Assembly (NCBI GenBank): GCA_964236735.1
Contig: CAXSFM010000033.1
Location: 1-26,699, forward strand
Source: JAIVJG01 sp964236735
GTDB lineage: Bacteria > Acidobacteriota > Blastocatellia > Pyrinomonadales > Pyrinomonadaceae
Direction of reading: 5' to 3'
DNA length: 26,699 nt
Positions 1 through 8,757 of the stretch are shown piece by piece. A program made the position numbers and the translations under genes. How positions within the stretch are numbered: position 1 is the stretch's first letter; every line of letters starts with the position of its first letter. Below the pieces are notes generated by a model. That model had not been told where the DNA came from. It did not search any database and saw nothing but the letters and a program-made list of their open reading frames with translations.

Positions 1-32
1 GTCGCCCGTCGTGCGCGGGCGTGAATTGAAAC

Positions 33-65
33 ACGACACGTCCACGCGAGCGCCGTCAGCCAGAG
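33..65 (+). repeat. Duplicated CRISPR spacer, copy 1 (identical to 1927-1959)
   Basis: This 33-nt spacer (starts ACGACACGTCC, ends GTCAGCCAGAG) is identical over its full length to the spacer at 1927-1959, thirty units downstream. The following spacers differ in the two places, so only a single unit is shared. It could be an intra-array duplication, a repeated acquisition, or a join made by the assembler near the window edge. Confidence 0.95.
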
Positions 66-1926
66 GTCGCCCGTCGTGCGCGGGCGTGAATTGAAACGTG
101 CCTTTGACATCGACCGTCGCGCAAAGCGCGCAGTCGCCCGTCGTGCGCGGGCGTGAATTGAAACAACGCGGTTGCGAGCGTGCGAATTCGGGGCGCGGTC
201 GCCCGTCGTGCGCGGGCGTGAATTGAAACACGTCGTCTGCGTTAAATTTCTTGGGCATCATCGTCGCCCGTCGTGCGCGGGCGTGAATTGAAACCGTAAC
301 CGGCCATAGCCATGCAATATCGCTGATGTCGCCCGTCGTGCGCGGGCGTGAATTGAAACAGCCCAGCAGTGTGCTCGCGATGGATATCGACGTCGCCCGT
401 CGTGCGCGGGCGTGAATTGAAACTGGTCTAAAGAGCGCCCGGTCGGTAAACGGGGCGGTCGCCCGTCGTGCGCGGGCGTGAATTGAAACGAAGTCAGCCC
501 CCGTCTTACCGACATTGAACAAAGTCGCCCGTCGTGCGCGGGCGTGAATTGAAACGAGGCCAAGATCGCGGTGATGGCAAAAAGCGCCAAGTCGCCCGTC
601 GTGCGCGGGCGTGAATTGAAACAACGAGGCTTGGATAGGTCGCTGCAAGCTGGACGTCGCCCGTCGTGCGCGGGCGTGAATTGAAACGGCGTATCGGAGT
701 TGCGCAAATCGATCGCGACCGGTCGCCCGTCGTGCGCGGGCGTGAATTGAAACGTGGCCGTCCGCTACAACCTGGCTGCGCTCGCCGTCGCCCGTCGTGC
801 GCGGGCGTGAATTGAAACAATGATCGCGGGGCGCGACGGGTCGCGATCAATGTCGCCCGTCGTGCGCGGGCGTGAATTGAAACAGTGAGCACACAGGATT
901 ACCAGACGCTACGAAGTCGCCCGTCGTGCGCGGGCGTGAATTGAAACAAGTTAGTCGCAAATCAGCCGACCCCGCTGCAGCGTCGCCCGTCGTGCGCGGG
1001 CGTGAATTGAAACAGCGATGCCTGCCTCCCCTGCCGCGTCACCTTGTCGCCCGTCGTGCGCGGGCGTGAATTGAAACGTATTCGTCCCGCTCGCGAATAG
1101 TACCGGGTCGTCGCCCGTCGTGCGCGGGCGTGAATTGAAACCGCCAAGCGGTTGTATGCGCCGAGTTGGCGCTTGTCGCCCGTCGTGCGCGGGCGTGAAT
1201 TGAAACATCAACACGTCTCAGATTAGCCACTCCTCCCAACGTCGCCCGTCGTGCGCGGGCGTAAATTGAAACGCTACAAGCGAGTCAGTGTTCCAAATCG
1301 TGCTTGTCGCCCGTCGTGCGCGGGCGTGAATTGAAACAGACGTGGCCGAAGCCGAGCCGGTGAAGGTGAGCGTCGCCCGTCGTGCGCGGGCGTGAATTGA
1401 AACAACGCCCGCCGCGGTACGTAGGGCCTTCGTGCCTGTCGCCCGTCGTGCGCGGGCGTGAATTGAAACGAGCAAAGCGAGCCGTGCCGGCGCCCCCGCA
1501 AACGTCGCCCGTCGTGCGCGGGCGTGAATTGAAACCGGGAGATCGCCGCGACGCTCGGGGTGACGGCCGTCGCCCGTCGTGCGCGGGCGTGAATTGAAAC
1601 CGCAACCGCGGCGTCAATCGAGTCGAGCGTACCGTCGCCCGTCGTGCGCGGGCGTGAATTGAAACCAAGTGCTTCCGCCTGAACCGAGATTCGCCCACGT
1701 CGCCCGTCGTGCGCGGGCGTGAATTGAAACTTACACCGCCAGTTAACCTTGCACCGGGTCAGGTCGCCCGTCGTGCGCGGGCGTGAATTGAAACCACGCC
1801 GCCAGTCCAAATGATCGCGGGGTCCGGGCGTCGCCCGTCGTGCGCGGGCGTGAATTGAAACTGTGAGCTATCCCGAGCTCGCCGAGCTCTGTGGGTCGCC
1901 CGTCGTGCGCGGGCGTGAATTGAAAC

Positions 1927-1959
1927 ACGACACGTCCACGCGAGCGCCGTCAGCCAGAG
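1927..1959 (+). repeat. Duplicated CRISPR spacer, copy 2 (identical to 33-65)
   Basis: Second exact copy of the 33-nt spacer found at 33-65. It sits between the repeats at 1895 and 1960. The flanking spacers on both sides are unique as far as I can see. Confidence 0.95.
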
Positions 1960-4900
1960 GTCGCCCGTCGTGCGCGGGCGTGAATTGAAACTCGCATGAC
2001 CAGAAGTTTAACTCAGACTCACGCGGAGTCGCCCGTCGTGCGCGGGCGTGAATTGAAACTTGGTGACACGCTGAGTGCGCAAGAGGGAGTGGGTCGCCCG
2101 TCGTGCGCGGGCGTGAATTGAAACAGGCTGACCCAGCGCCAACGAGCAGCGTGGCCGTCGCCCGTCGTGCGCGGGCGTGAATTGAAACGGTTCACGCTTT
2201 TGTGACTAGCGTTTCCGCGACTGTCGCCCGTCGTGCGCGGGCGTGAATTGAAACACCGAAGATCAGCTGACCCCCCTCTCTTTCGCTGGTCGCCCGTCGT
2301 GCGCGGGCGTGAATTGAAACGAACTCGTGGCGCTCTGTCATGGATTCAAGCGTGTCGCCCGTCGTGCGCGGGCGTGAATTGAAACCAGGACGAGGGACTG
2401 AACCTGAATGAACTGCCGGTCGCCCGTCGTGCGCGGGCGTGAATTGAAACACTATCGGACGCGCTCGCCATTTGGCGTAGCGCGTCGCCCGTCGTGCGCG
2501 GGCGTGAATTGAAACATCAACTGCCCGAACACCTCGTTATCGTACATGGTCGCCCGTCGTGCGCGGGCGTGAATTGAAACATGCGAAACCACGCGCCAGT
2601 AGCGCGCGAGATCGGTCGCCCGTCGTGCGCGGGCGTGAATTGAAACACTTGGGCGCCTCCTCGAACACCCGAGAGAAGGTCGCCCGTCGTGCGCGGGCGT
2701 GAATTGAAACTCGTACTACGGGCGCGGCTGATCGCGGGTCAGTGTCGCCCGTCGTGCGCGGGCGTGAGTTGAAACGCGGAGCTGAGCTACGCGGACCTGA
2801 GCGACGCGGTCGCCCGTCGTGCGCGGGCGTGAATTGAAACGCCAAGGTGAAGAGATAGCTGCCTGCGGCGCCGGTCGCCCGTCGTGCGCGGGCGTGAATT
2901 GAAACTAAGACATCGGCTTCAGTTAGTATTGCTCTTGGTCGCCCGTCGTGCGCGGGCGTGAATTGAAACACCCGAACCCGGTTATCGTTCCCCACCACGG
3001 ACGTCGCCCGTCGTGCGCGGGCGTGAATTGAAACCGAAATGCCAGGATGTTCCACTTGAGCTTGTCGGTCGCCCGTCGTGCGCGGGCGTGAATTGAAACT
3101 CTGCGTTTCGCGAGAGCGCTCCGAGCTGCCGAGTCGCCCGTCGTGCGCGGGCGTGAATTGAAACCGTCGACCAAGAGCCGACTTCGCCGCCCACCTGGTC
3201 GCCCGTCGTGCGCGGGCGTGAATTGAAACAGAATCAATGACCTCGATTGAAATCCTCATCGCCGTCGCCCGTCGTGCGCGGGCGTGAATTGAAACACGCC
3301 CGCAGTACTGACCCCGCTCAGCTTTGAGGGTCGCCCGTCGTGCGCGGGCGTGAATTGAAACATCCCGTGCGCCTTGGCGACCGTCTTGACGCGCGTCGCC
3401 CGTCGTGCGCGGGCGTGAATTGAAACTGGGAGTGCTGTGCAATGCGTACCCGCGCACCGTCGCCCGTCGTGCGCGGGCGTGAATTGAAACAATCGCGATA
3501 CCGTTGTACAGCGCGATACTTGGGTCGCCCGTCGTGCGCGGGCGTGAATTGAAACTGCCGTGTCACGTGACCGCGGTCAACGTGGATGGTCGCCCGTCGT
3601 GCGCGGGCGTGAATTGAACCTACGCGAGAGCCCGGACCCCGCGATCATTTGGAGTCGCCCGTCGTGCGCGGGCGTGAATTGAAACTGGACGCGTGGGCGA
3701 AAAACACGCGGGCGTATGGTCGCCCGTCGTGCGCGGGCGTGAATTGAAACAACGTCAGTCGCCGGGGCGGAACCGTCGACCGGTCGCCCGTCGTGCGCGG
3801 GCGTGAATTGAAACATTGTAAATACCACTACCTAGCGCGCGGCTCTCGTCGCCCGTCGTGCGCGGGCGTGAATTGAAACTTGGTGCCCAGTGAACTACGC
3901 GCGTTTCGCCGAGGTCGCCCGTCGTGCGCGGGCGTGAATTGAAACCGATCGCGCTGCCTGCCGTGGCCCCGGCAACTGCGTCGCCCGTCGTGCGCGGGCG
4001 TGAATTGAAACAGGTTCATCGGGTCGAGTGTTCGGAACGCGGCCGTCGCCCGTCGTGCGCGGGCGTGAATTGAAACTCGAGGAAGGCGCCCGCGTTACCG
4101 CGCGACAGCACGTCGCCCGTCGTGCGCGGGCGTGAATTGAAACGCAAAACTGCCGGCGAGGCCGCACGGTGGATCAGTCGCCCGTCGTGCGCGGGCGTGA
4201 ATTGAAACGGAATCTCGCGCAGCCGTTTGAACGCAATCGCGATGTCGCCCGTCGTGCGCGGGCGTGAATTGAAACATCCTCACCCAGTCGCTCGCCGTGA
4301 CGCCCCGGTCGCCCGTCGTGCGCGGGCGTGAATTGAAACGAAATCGTTTTGCTGGACGGTGCCAGTTTGCGGCGTCGCCCGTCGTGCGCGGGCGCGAATT
4401 GAAACGTGATGTAGGGGCGCGAACAGCCGAGCAGCCGAGTCGCCCGTCGTGCGCGGGCGTGAATTGAAACAAGTAGTTCATGCGAGAATGTGACAGTCCA
4501 GTTGTCGCCCGTCGTGCGCGGGCGCGAATTGAAACTATCCCTGGTACGAGGCTAGCGAATACGCGACGGTCGCCTGTCGTGCGCGGGCGTGAATTGAAAC
4601 TAAGACCATTGGTGGGATCGAGGGGCGTGTCGGGTCGCCCGTCGTGCGCGGGCGTGAATTGAAACAATTTACAGGCGTGGTTACGCCACGCGGTTTTTGT
4701 CGCCCGTCGTGCGCGGGCGTGAATTGAAACAGAATGGCGGCACGATCGCGGATTTCAACGCGGTCGCCCGTCGTGCGCGGGCGTGAATTGAAACATCGAT
4801 TTGAGGTGGGATCACGGCAAGGGCGTGGTCGCCCGTCGTGCGCGGGCGTGAATTGAAACGTTAAAAGCGAATTGCTGCGCGCACATCATGGGTCGCCCGT

Positions 4901-5020
4901 CGTGCGCGGGCGTGAATTGAAACAAAATTCGCGGGCTCACCTACCGAGCGCATGGGGTCGCCCGTCGTGCGCGGGCGTGAATTGAAACAATAAGCTGAAC
5001 GCTTTCCTTCTCGCGCTCAC

Positions 5021-5699
5021 GTCGCCCGTCGTGCGCGGGCGTAAATTGAAACCACGAGCCTACGCCCGGCGGGTGCCAGTATCTGGTCGCCCGTCGTGCG
5101 CGGGCGTGAATGAAACCGGGTCGGTTTGTTGCGACCGAGATTGTGACGGGTCGCCCGTCGTGCGCGGGCCTGAATTGAAACGTGACCGGGTGATGATCGG
5201 CTGCGGCATGGGCGGTCGCCCGTCGTGCGCGGGCGTGAATTGAAACATTGACCCGAAAGGTCTTTATCCAAAAATGTCTGTCGCCCGTGTGCGCGGGCGT
5301 GAATGAAACCGTCATGGGCATCACGAGCACGAACGGGGTGAGTCGCCCGTCGTGCGCGGGCGTGAATTGAAACCGATTAAACGCGCGAGCTTCGGCATTC
5401 GGGTGGTCGCCCGTCGTGCGCGGGCGTGAATTGAAACAAGCTCGTTGAGGTGGGCGACCTGCCGGCCATCGGTCGCCCGTCGTGCGCGGGCGTGAATTGA
5501 AACACGACCGCCTTCGCCACAGAGCGAAGCTGTGTGGTCGCCCGTCGTGCGCGGGCGTGAATTGAAACGCGCCGACGCTGACCGCGTCGAGGGTTGAAAC
5601 GGTCGCCCGTCGTGCGCGGGCGTGAATTGAAACCAACGACCAGCGCCGGCAGTGCCGGAGCCGTGGCCGTCGCCCGTCGTGCGCGGGCGTGATTGAAAC
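5021..5699 (+). repeat. Degenerate leader-distal (trailer) end of the CRISPR array
   Basis: Five of the last eleven repeats are damaged. The copy at 5021 has G23A. The copy at 5086 has lost one T of ATTG. The copy at 5150 has G21C, which breaks the outer stem pair. The copy at 5280 has lost two bases and is 30 nt. The terminal copy at 5669-5699 has lost one A and is 31 nt. Earlier variants are sparse: 1241 (G23A), 2744 (A25G), 3589 (A31C), 4374 and 4504 (both T22C) and 4569 (C7T). Decay at the end far from the leader is the normal polarity of CRISPR arrays and orients this one. Confidence 0.9.
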
Positions 5700-5700
5700 G

Positions 5701-5949
5701 TAAATAGAGGTACGGATTTGGCCCGCTGGCAAATTCGAGCGGATCTTTGGAGATGTAGCGACCGAGCTCGGGCGCGTAGTAGCGCGCCAGGTTGTAGTAG
5801 AGCCCCGTTTGGTCGTCGACGTATTGGCCGGCGCAGCCAGACGACGGCTCGGCGTGTACCGCATTCGAAACTGCCGCCGACACGGGCTTTCGGCGGAAGA
5901 CGTCAGCGACGCCGAAGGCTGTGCCGTCCCTGACGGGCAGTGCGACCAT
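5701..5949 (-). pseudogene. RHS-repeat core domain fragment cut off by the CRISPR array
   Basis: On the minus strand the frame from 5949 reads, at its residues 41-83 (5829-5701), the hallmark RHS-associated core: GQYVDDQTGLYYN, ARYYAPELGRYIS, KDP, then GPNPYLYL. In intact RHS proteins this core ends the shell-forming repeat region and is followed by a variable toxin tip. Here homology stops at the codon ending at 5701, and one base later (5699) the terminal CRISPR repeat begins; beyond it the frame is only repeat translation. The 40 residues before the core are not clearly RHS. No start codon with a credible ribosome site is seen, and the fragment lies just downstream of the lipoprotein gene on the same strand. 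I read it as a dead remnant of a larger RHS gene whose other parts are lost. Confidence 0.8.
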
Positions 5950-6003
5950 CCAAACGAGGGCCGAGGCCTGCGATGGGCGGGCGGAGTGGCGGCGGTTCGA
6001 CGA

Positions 6004-8655
6004 CTATTTCACGACGGCGCAGTCGTCGATCACGACGCTGCTGGTGTTGTTGTCGTAGTTGCATTCGTCGACGAGGCGAGACCCTTTGCCGGCGTCGTTG
6101 GCGACCATGGTGATGGTGGCGCCGCCCGCGACGTTGGTGGCTGGAACTTCGCAGCTGACGGTTGCGCAACCCCCCACCGGTACGGGGCCGTTGGACACGG
6201 TCTGGCAGACGCTCATGCCAGCGCTGGCGGCGCCTAGGTAGAAGGCGGCCGGCATGTTGGCGCCGACGCCGCGTAGCCCGCGGTTGCAGACTTTACCCGT
6301 GAACACCACGCCGCCATCTTTGGTCAGGGTGCAAGCGTCTGTCTTGTTTAGAGCTCCGGTGATGTCGGCGAGATTGGCGGAGGTGCTGCCTTGGCGGTTT
6401 TGGCGGTAATTGTCGAGCTTGGGGTCCAGATAGTTTTGCATCCAAGCTGAGGTTTTCGGCACCGTGCCATTGTCGTTCACGTTGGTCACGCTGTACGCGT
6501 GTTGGTTCCACATCGAGCGGGAGGAGGCCCAGCGGTCGAGCGCGTCGCGGTACACGAAGACGCCCGTGAAATATTTATCGGCCACCGCGCGTGTGTCGAC
6601 TTGGCCGTGCATCATTCGGCAGACGTTGCCGTTGCCCGGCGTACCGGCGACTGGGCTCGTGCATACGAGTCCGGATTCGACGTCGTTCCCATCGGTGATG
6701 GGCGCGTTCCAGGTGTTGCCGCACTCGAGGTCCGTCGCGCATCGGCAGAACCCGGTGTCGCATTTTGCAGACGGACAATCCTCGTTGGTCACACAGCGGA
6801 GGCCCTTGTATAGTTTGTCGACTTTGCCGTTCTTGCGCGAGTCGGGATCGGAAGGGGTGCGTGGTTCGGCGGTTTGTGGCCCGCAGGTTTGGAAGGCGTA
6901 AGCGTTGGAGCTACCGCCGAAGATCAATTTCGAGCGGTCCGAGTGATCTGGATCGGCGACGATCGGCTGCTCCCACCACGTGGCCGAGCTGTGATACGTG
7001 GAGAACAAGACGTCCCCGGTTTTGCCGTTGTAGACGCGCACGAAGCATTCATCCGCGTACACCGCCTCGGCGGCGCCATCCCCTTCGAAGTCGAAGATGG
7101 TGGAGCCAGTGGTGCCAGAGGTGCAATCTTGTGAGGACTGCGCCCAGCGGATGAAGTGAGCTTTATCAGCGCACGTTTGACCTGCGTCCGCACAGTCGAG
7201 GTCGAACACGCGATACGCGAACGCCCCTGCGGACGCCAGCTCCGGCATGCCGTCGCCGTCGAAGTCGCCAATCGTGGGGGCCCCGCCGCGTTCGCCCGTC
7301 GCCATGCCGCCCGGGCAGGCGGGGCCTGCGGGGAAGTCGACGCGCAACAGCGCTTCACCCTGAAGCGTATAGATTCCGACCATGCCGGTGGATTCCGAGC
7401 CGCCCACGGGGCCCGCGGCCACGACTTCGGCAATGCCGTCCTTCTTGCTGTGATCGAACTTGCCGTCCGAACCGCGGGTCCCGAAATCCGCAAAACCGTA
7501 AAAGGCCGCCGCCGTGCCCGGCGTGGTCGCGTTGAGACCAGGGTACTTCTTCGTCCAGCCCGTGCCGCTCCAAGAAAAGACTTGATTGGCGACCAGATCG
7601 ACGGTGCCGTCATGGTCCAGATCGCCCAGCACGGGGTCGGAGGCGAGGATCACGGGCATCCCGCCGGGCGTGATCTGTTTACCCGTGACGCCGTCGAAGA
7701 CCTCGCCGTCGCGGCCGATGACTTCGGCTTTGCCGTCGTTGTTCAGGTCGTGCAGGGAGACGCCGTCCCAGGACCCCGGATCGGTGTTGACCGCGCCCGT
7801 GGTCGATTCCCACAGCACGTCCCAGTGGTCAGCCCTCCAGGTGAACGCGACGATCTTGTTGTTGTTCGGAAAATTCTCGTGCGTAACAATCTCCGGTTTG
7901 CCATCGCCGTCTAGGTCGCCGATTGCGGGCGTGGCCGCGTCGCGCACCGCGGGGCCAGCCTTGATGACTTCGTCTTGAGCGCAGTTTTGGCCGTTCAAAA
8001 TGCGGATGCGGCCGCCCGTGCCGTCGCCCTGCACGGCGCCTGCTTGACTGTCGGACGCGACGAAGATGATTTCGGCGGCGGTGCCGGAGTCATTCGGAAG
8101 GTCCGCCACGAGGGGCGTGGTGAGCACCTGAGAGTGCTTGGGGAATGGGTCGTTAGCCGTCGGCCCGGTCCATTGACACTGCAGGTTGGGGGCGAACACT
8201 CCGACTTTGAAGGCGGTCGTGCACGCGAGATTTTCCGGCTTGGTGTCGAACACGACGCACACGCCGTCCGCGGCGCTGTCGATGCGGCAGTCACCGCTGC
8301 AGCAATAGGTATCGTTCATGCACTGTGCGTCGGACGTGCACGCGTTGCCTTTGGGCGAACAGGCCCCGCCGTCTGCCGTCTTCACGCACACGTCCCCGGG
8401 GCTGCTGCAGGGCGTGCTGGCGCTGCATTTGCTGAGTACCACTGCCGGAACACCTCCGCTGCCGTTGCCCCCCGTGTTGATGCCCGGGGTCCCCGCCAAT
8501 GAGAACCCGCCGCCGGCGTTCGCGTTGGCGGCCGCGCCGTCGCCACGCGGTCCGGAGCCGCCGTTAGAATTGTTTGCCGAGCAAGCCGCAGCAATGGCCA
8601 CGACCAGCATCAACCAACCCGCGACCTGGCTCGACACGCTGCGACGCTCCGTCAT
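6004..8655 (-). CDS. Cys-rich FG-GAP/VCBS repeat lipoprotein with C-terminal CARDB-like domain
   Basis: 883 residues. The N-terminus has a signal sequence with lipobox IAAAC (Cys25), so it is probably a lipoprotein displayed on the cell envelope. A Gly/Ala/Asn-rich tether (26-70) is followed by a Cys-rich stretch (77-133) of the kind common in myxobacterial surface proteins. FG-GAP-type repeats with calcium-loop motifs follow: DLDGDGKPE near 247, DLNNDGKAE near 303, DLDHDGTVD near 345, DFDGDGMPE near 464 and DFEGDGAAE near 522; such repeats usually build a beta-propeller. A second Cys cluster lies at 621-679 (CRCATDLEC). The last 100 residues look like a CARDB adhesion domain, ending DECNYDNNTSSVVID. 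The partner is unknown. It is transcribed divergently from the DUF4105 gene across a 102-bp gap. Confidence 0.85.
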   Translation of the reverse strand: MTERRSVSSQVAGWLMLVVAIAAACSANNSNGGSGPRGDGAAANANAGGGFSLAGTPGINTGGNGSGGVPAVVLSKCSASTPCSSPGDVCVKTADGGACSPKGNACTSDAQCMNDTYCCSGDCRIDSAADGVCVVFDTKPENLACTTAFKVGVFAPNLQCQWTGPTANDPFPKHSQVLTTPLVADLPNDSGTAAEIIFVASDSQAGAVQGDGTGGRIRILNGQNCAQDEVIKAGPAVRDAATPAIGDLDGDGKPEIVTHENFPNNNKIVAFTWRADHWDVLWESTTGAVNTDPGSWDGVSLHDLNNDGKAEVIGRDGEVFDGVTGKQITPGGMPVILASDPVLGDLDHDGTVDLVANQVFSWSGTGWTKKYPGLNATTPGTAAAFYGFADFGTRGSDGKFDHSKKDGIAEVVAAGPVGGSESTGMVGIYTLQGEALLRVDFPAGPACPGGMATGERGGAPTIGDFDGDGMPELASAGAFAYRVFDLDCADAGQTCADKAHFIRWAQSSQDCTSGTTGSTIFDFEGDGAAEAVYADECFVRVYNGKTGDVLFSTYHSSATWWEQPIVADPDHSDRSKLIFGGSSNAYAFQTCGPQTAEPRTPSDPDSRKNGKVDKLYKGLRCVTNEDCPSAKCDTGFCRCATDLECGNTWNAPITDGNDVESGLVCTSPVAGTPGNGNVCRMMHGQVDTRAVADKYFTGVFVYRDALDRWASSRSMWNQHAYSVTNVNDNGTVPKTSAWMQNYLDPKLDNYRQNRQGSTSANLADITGALNKTDACTLTKDGGVVFTGKVCNRGLRGVGANMPAAFYLGAASAGMSVCQTVSNGPVPVGGCATVSCEVPATNVAGGATITMVANDAGKGSRLVDECNYDNNTSSVVIDDCAVVK

Positions 8656-8757
8656 GCGAGGCAGTGTGACGAGAGCCGGGCCCCGTCAGTGTCCAAAAAT
8701 TCTCATTCGAGTGGCGGTTCTACCGCTCGCGCGAGAGTGCGCTAAGTTTGGCGGGGA
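8656..8757. promoter_or_regulatory. Divergent intergenic region between the FG-GAP lipoprotein and DUF4105 genes
   Basis: 102 bp separate two divergently transcribed genes, so promoters for both must lie here or inside their 5' ends. I do not see convincing -35/-10 boxes or a clear operator; the call rests only on gene orientation. Confidence 0.4.

Larger units (their letters stand above)
1..5699 (+). CRISPR. Type I-C-like CRISPR array, 88 repeats / 87 spacers
   Basis: A 32-nt repeat beginning GTCGCCCGTCGTGCG and ending GGGCGTGAATTGAAAC recurs every 64-68 nt from base 1 to 5699. By hand I count 88 copies separated by 87 spacers of 32-36 nt. The length, the GTCGC start and the ATTGAAAC end are those of type I-C repeats (known family). 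Repeat positions 3-8 and 16-21 form a 6-bp GC stem with a 7-nt loop, as expected for Cas5-processed crRNA hairpins. Eleven repeats are variant, eight of them among the last 21, so the right side is the old leader-distal end and transcription should run left to right from a leader before base 1. No cas gene is in the window, so the subtype rests on the repeat alone. Many spacers read as open coding sequence, consistent with phage or plasmid origin. The many small minus-strand reading frames here are repeat translations, not genes. Confidence 0.98.

Noticed and set aside
819..1829. A 13-nt match between the spacer at 819-851 and the one at 1795-1829 (AATGATCGCGGGG)
   Set aside because: Short and GC-rich; a match of this length could arise by chance among 87 spacers, unlike the 24-nt overlap reported.
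5590..5601. GTTGAAAC inside the spacer at 5569-5601, resembling a repeat end
   Set aside because: Only 8 nt match and there is no other part of a repeat beside it; treated as chance or a minor remnant.
1..5699. Possible self-targeting spacers against genes in this window
   Set aside because: I noticed no spacer matching the rest of the window, but did not compare all of them exhaustively by eye, so no claim is made.
258..5864. Many open frames on both strands inside the array, up to 307 residues, with repeated FQFTPAHDGRR, SIHARARRAT or NSRPRTTGD
   Set aside because: They are translations of the CRISPR repeat in its three minus-strand frames; the 32-nt repeat plus spacers of about 33 nt keeps frames open by chance.
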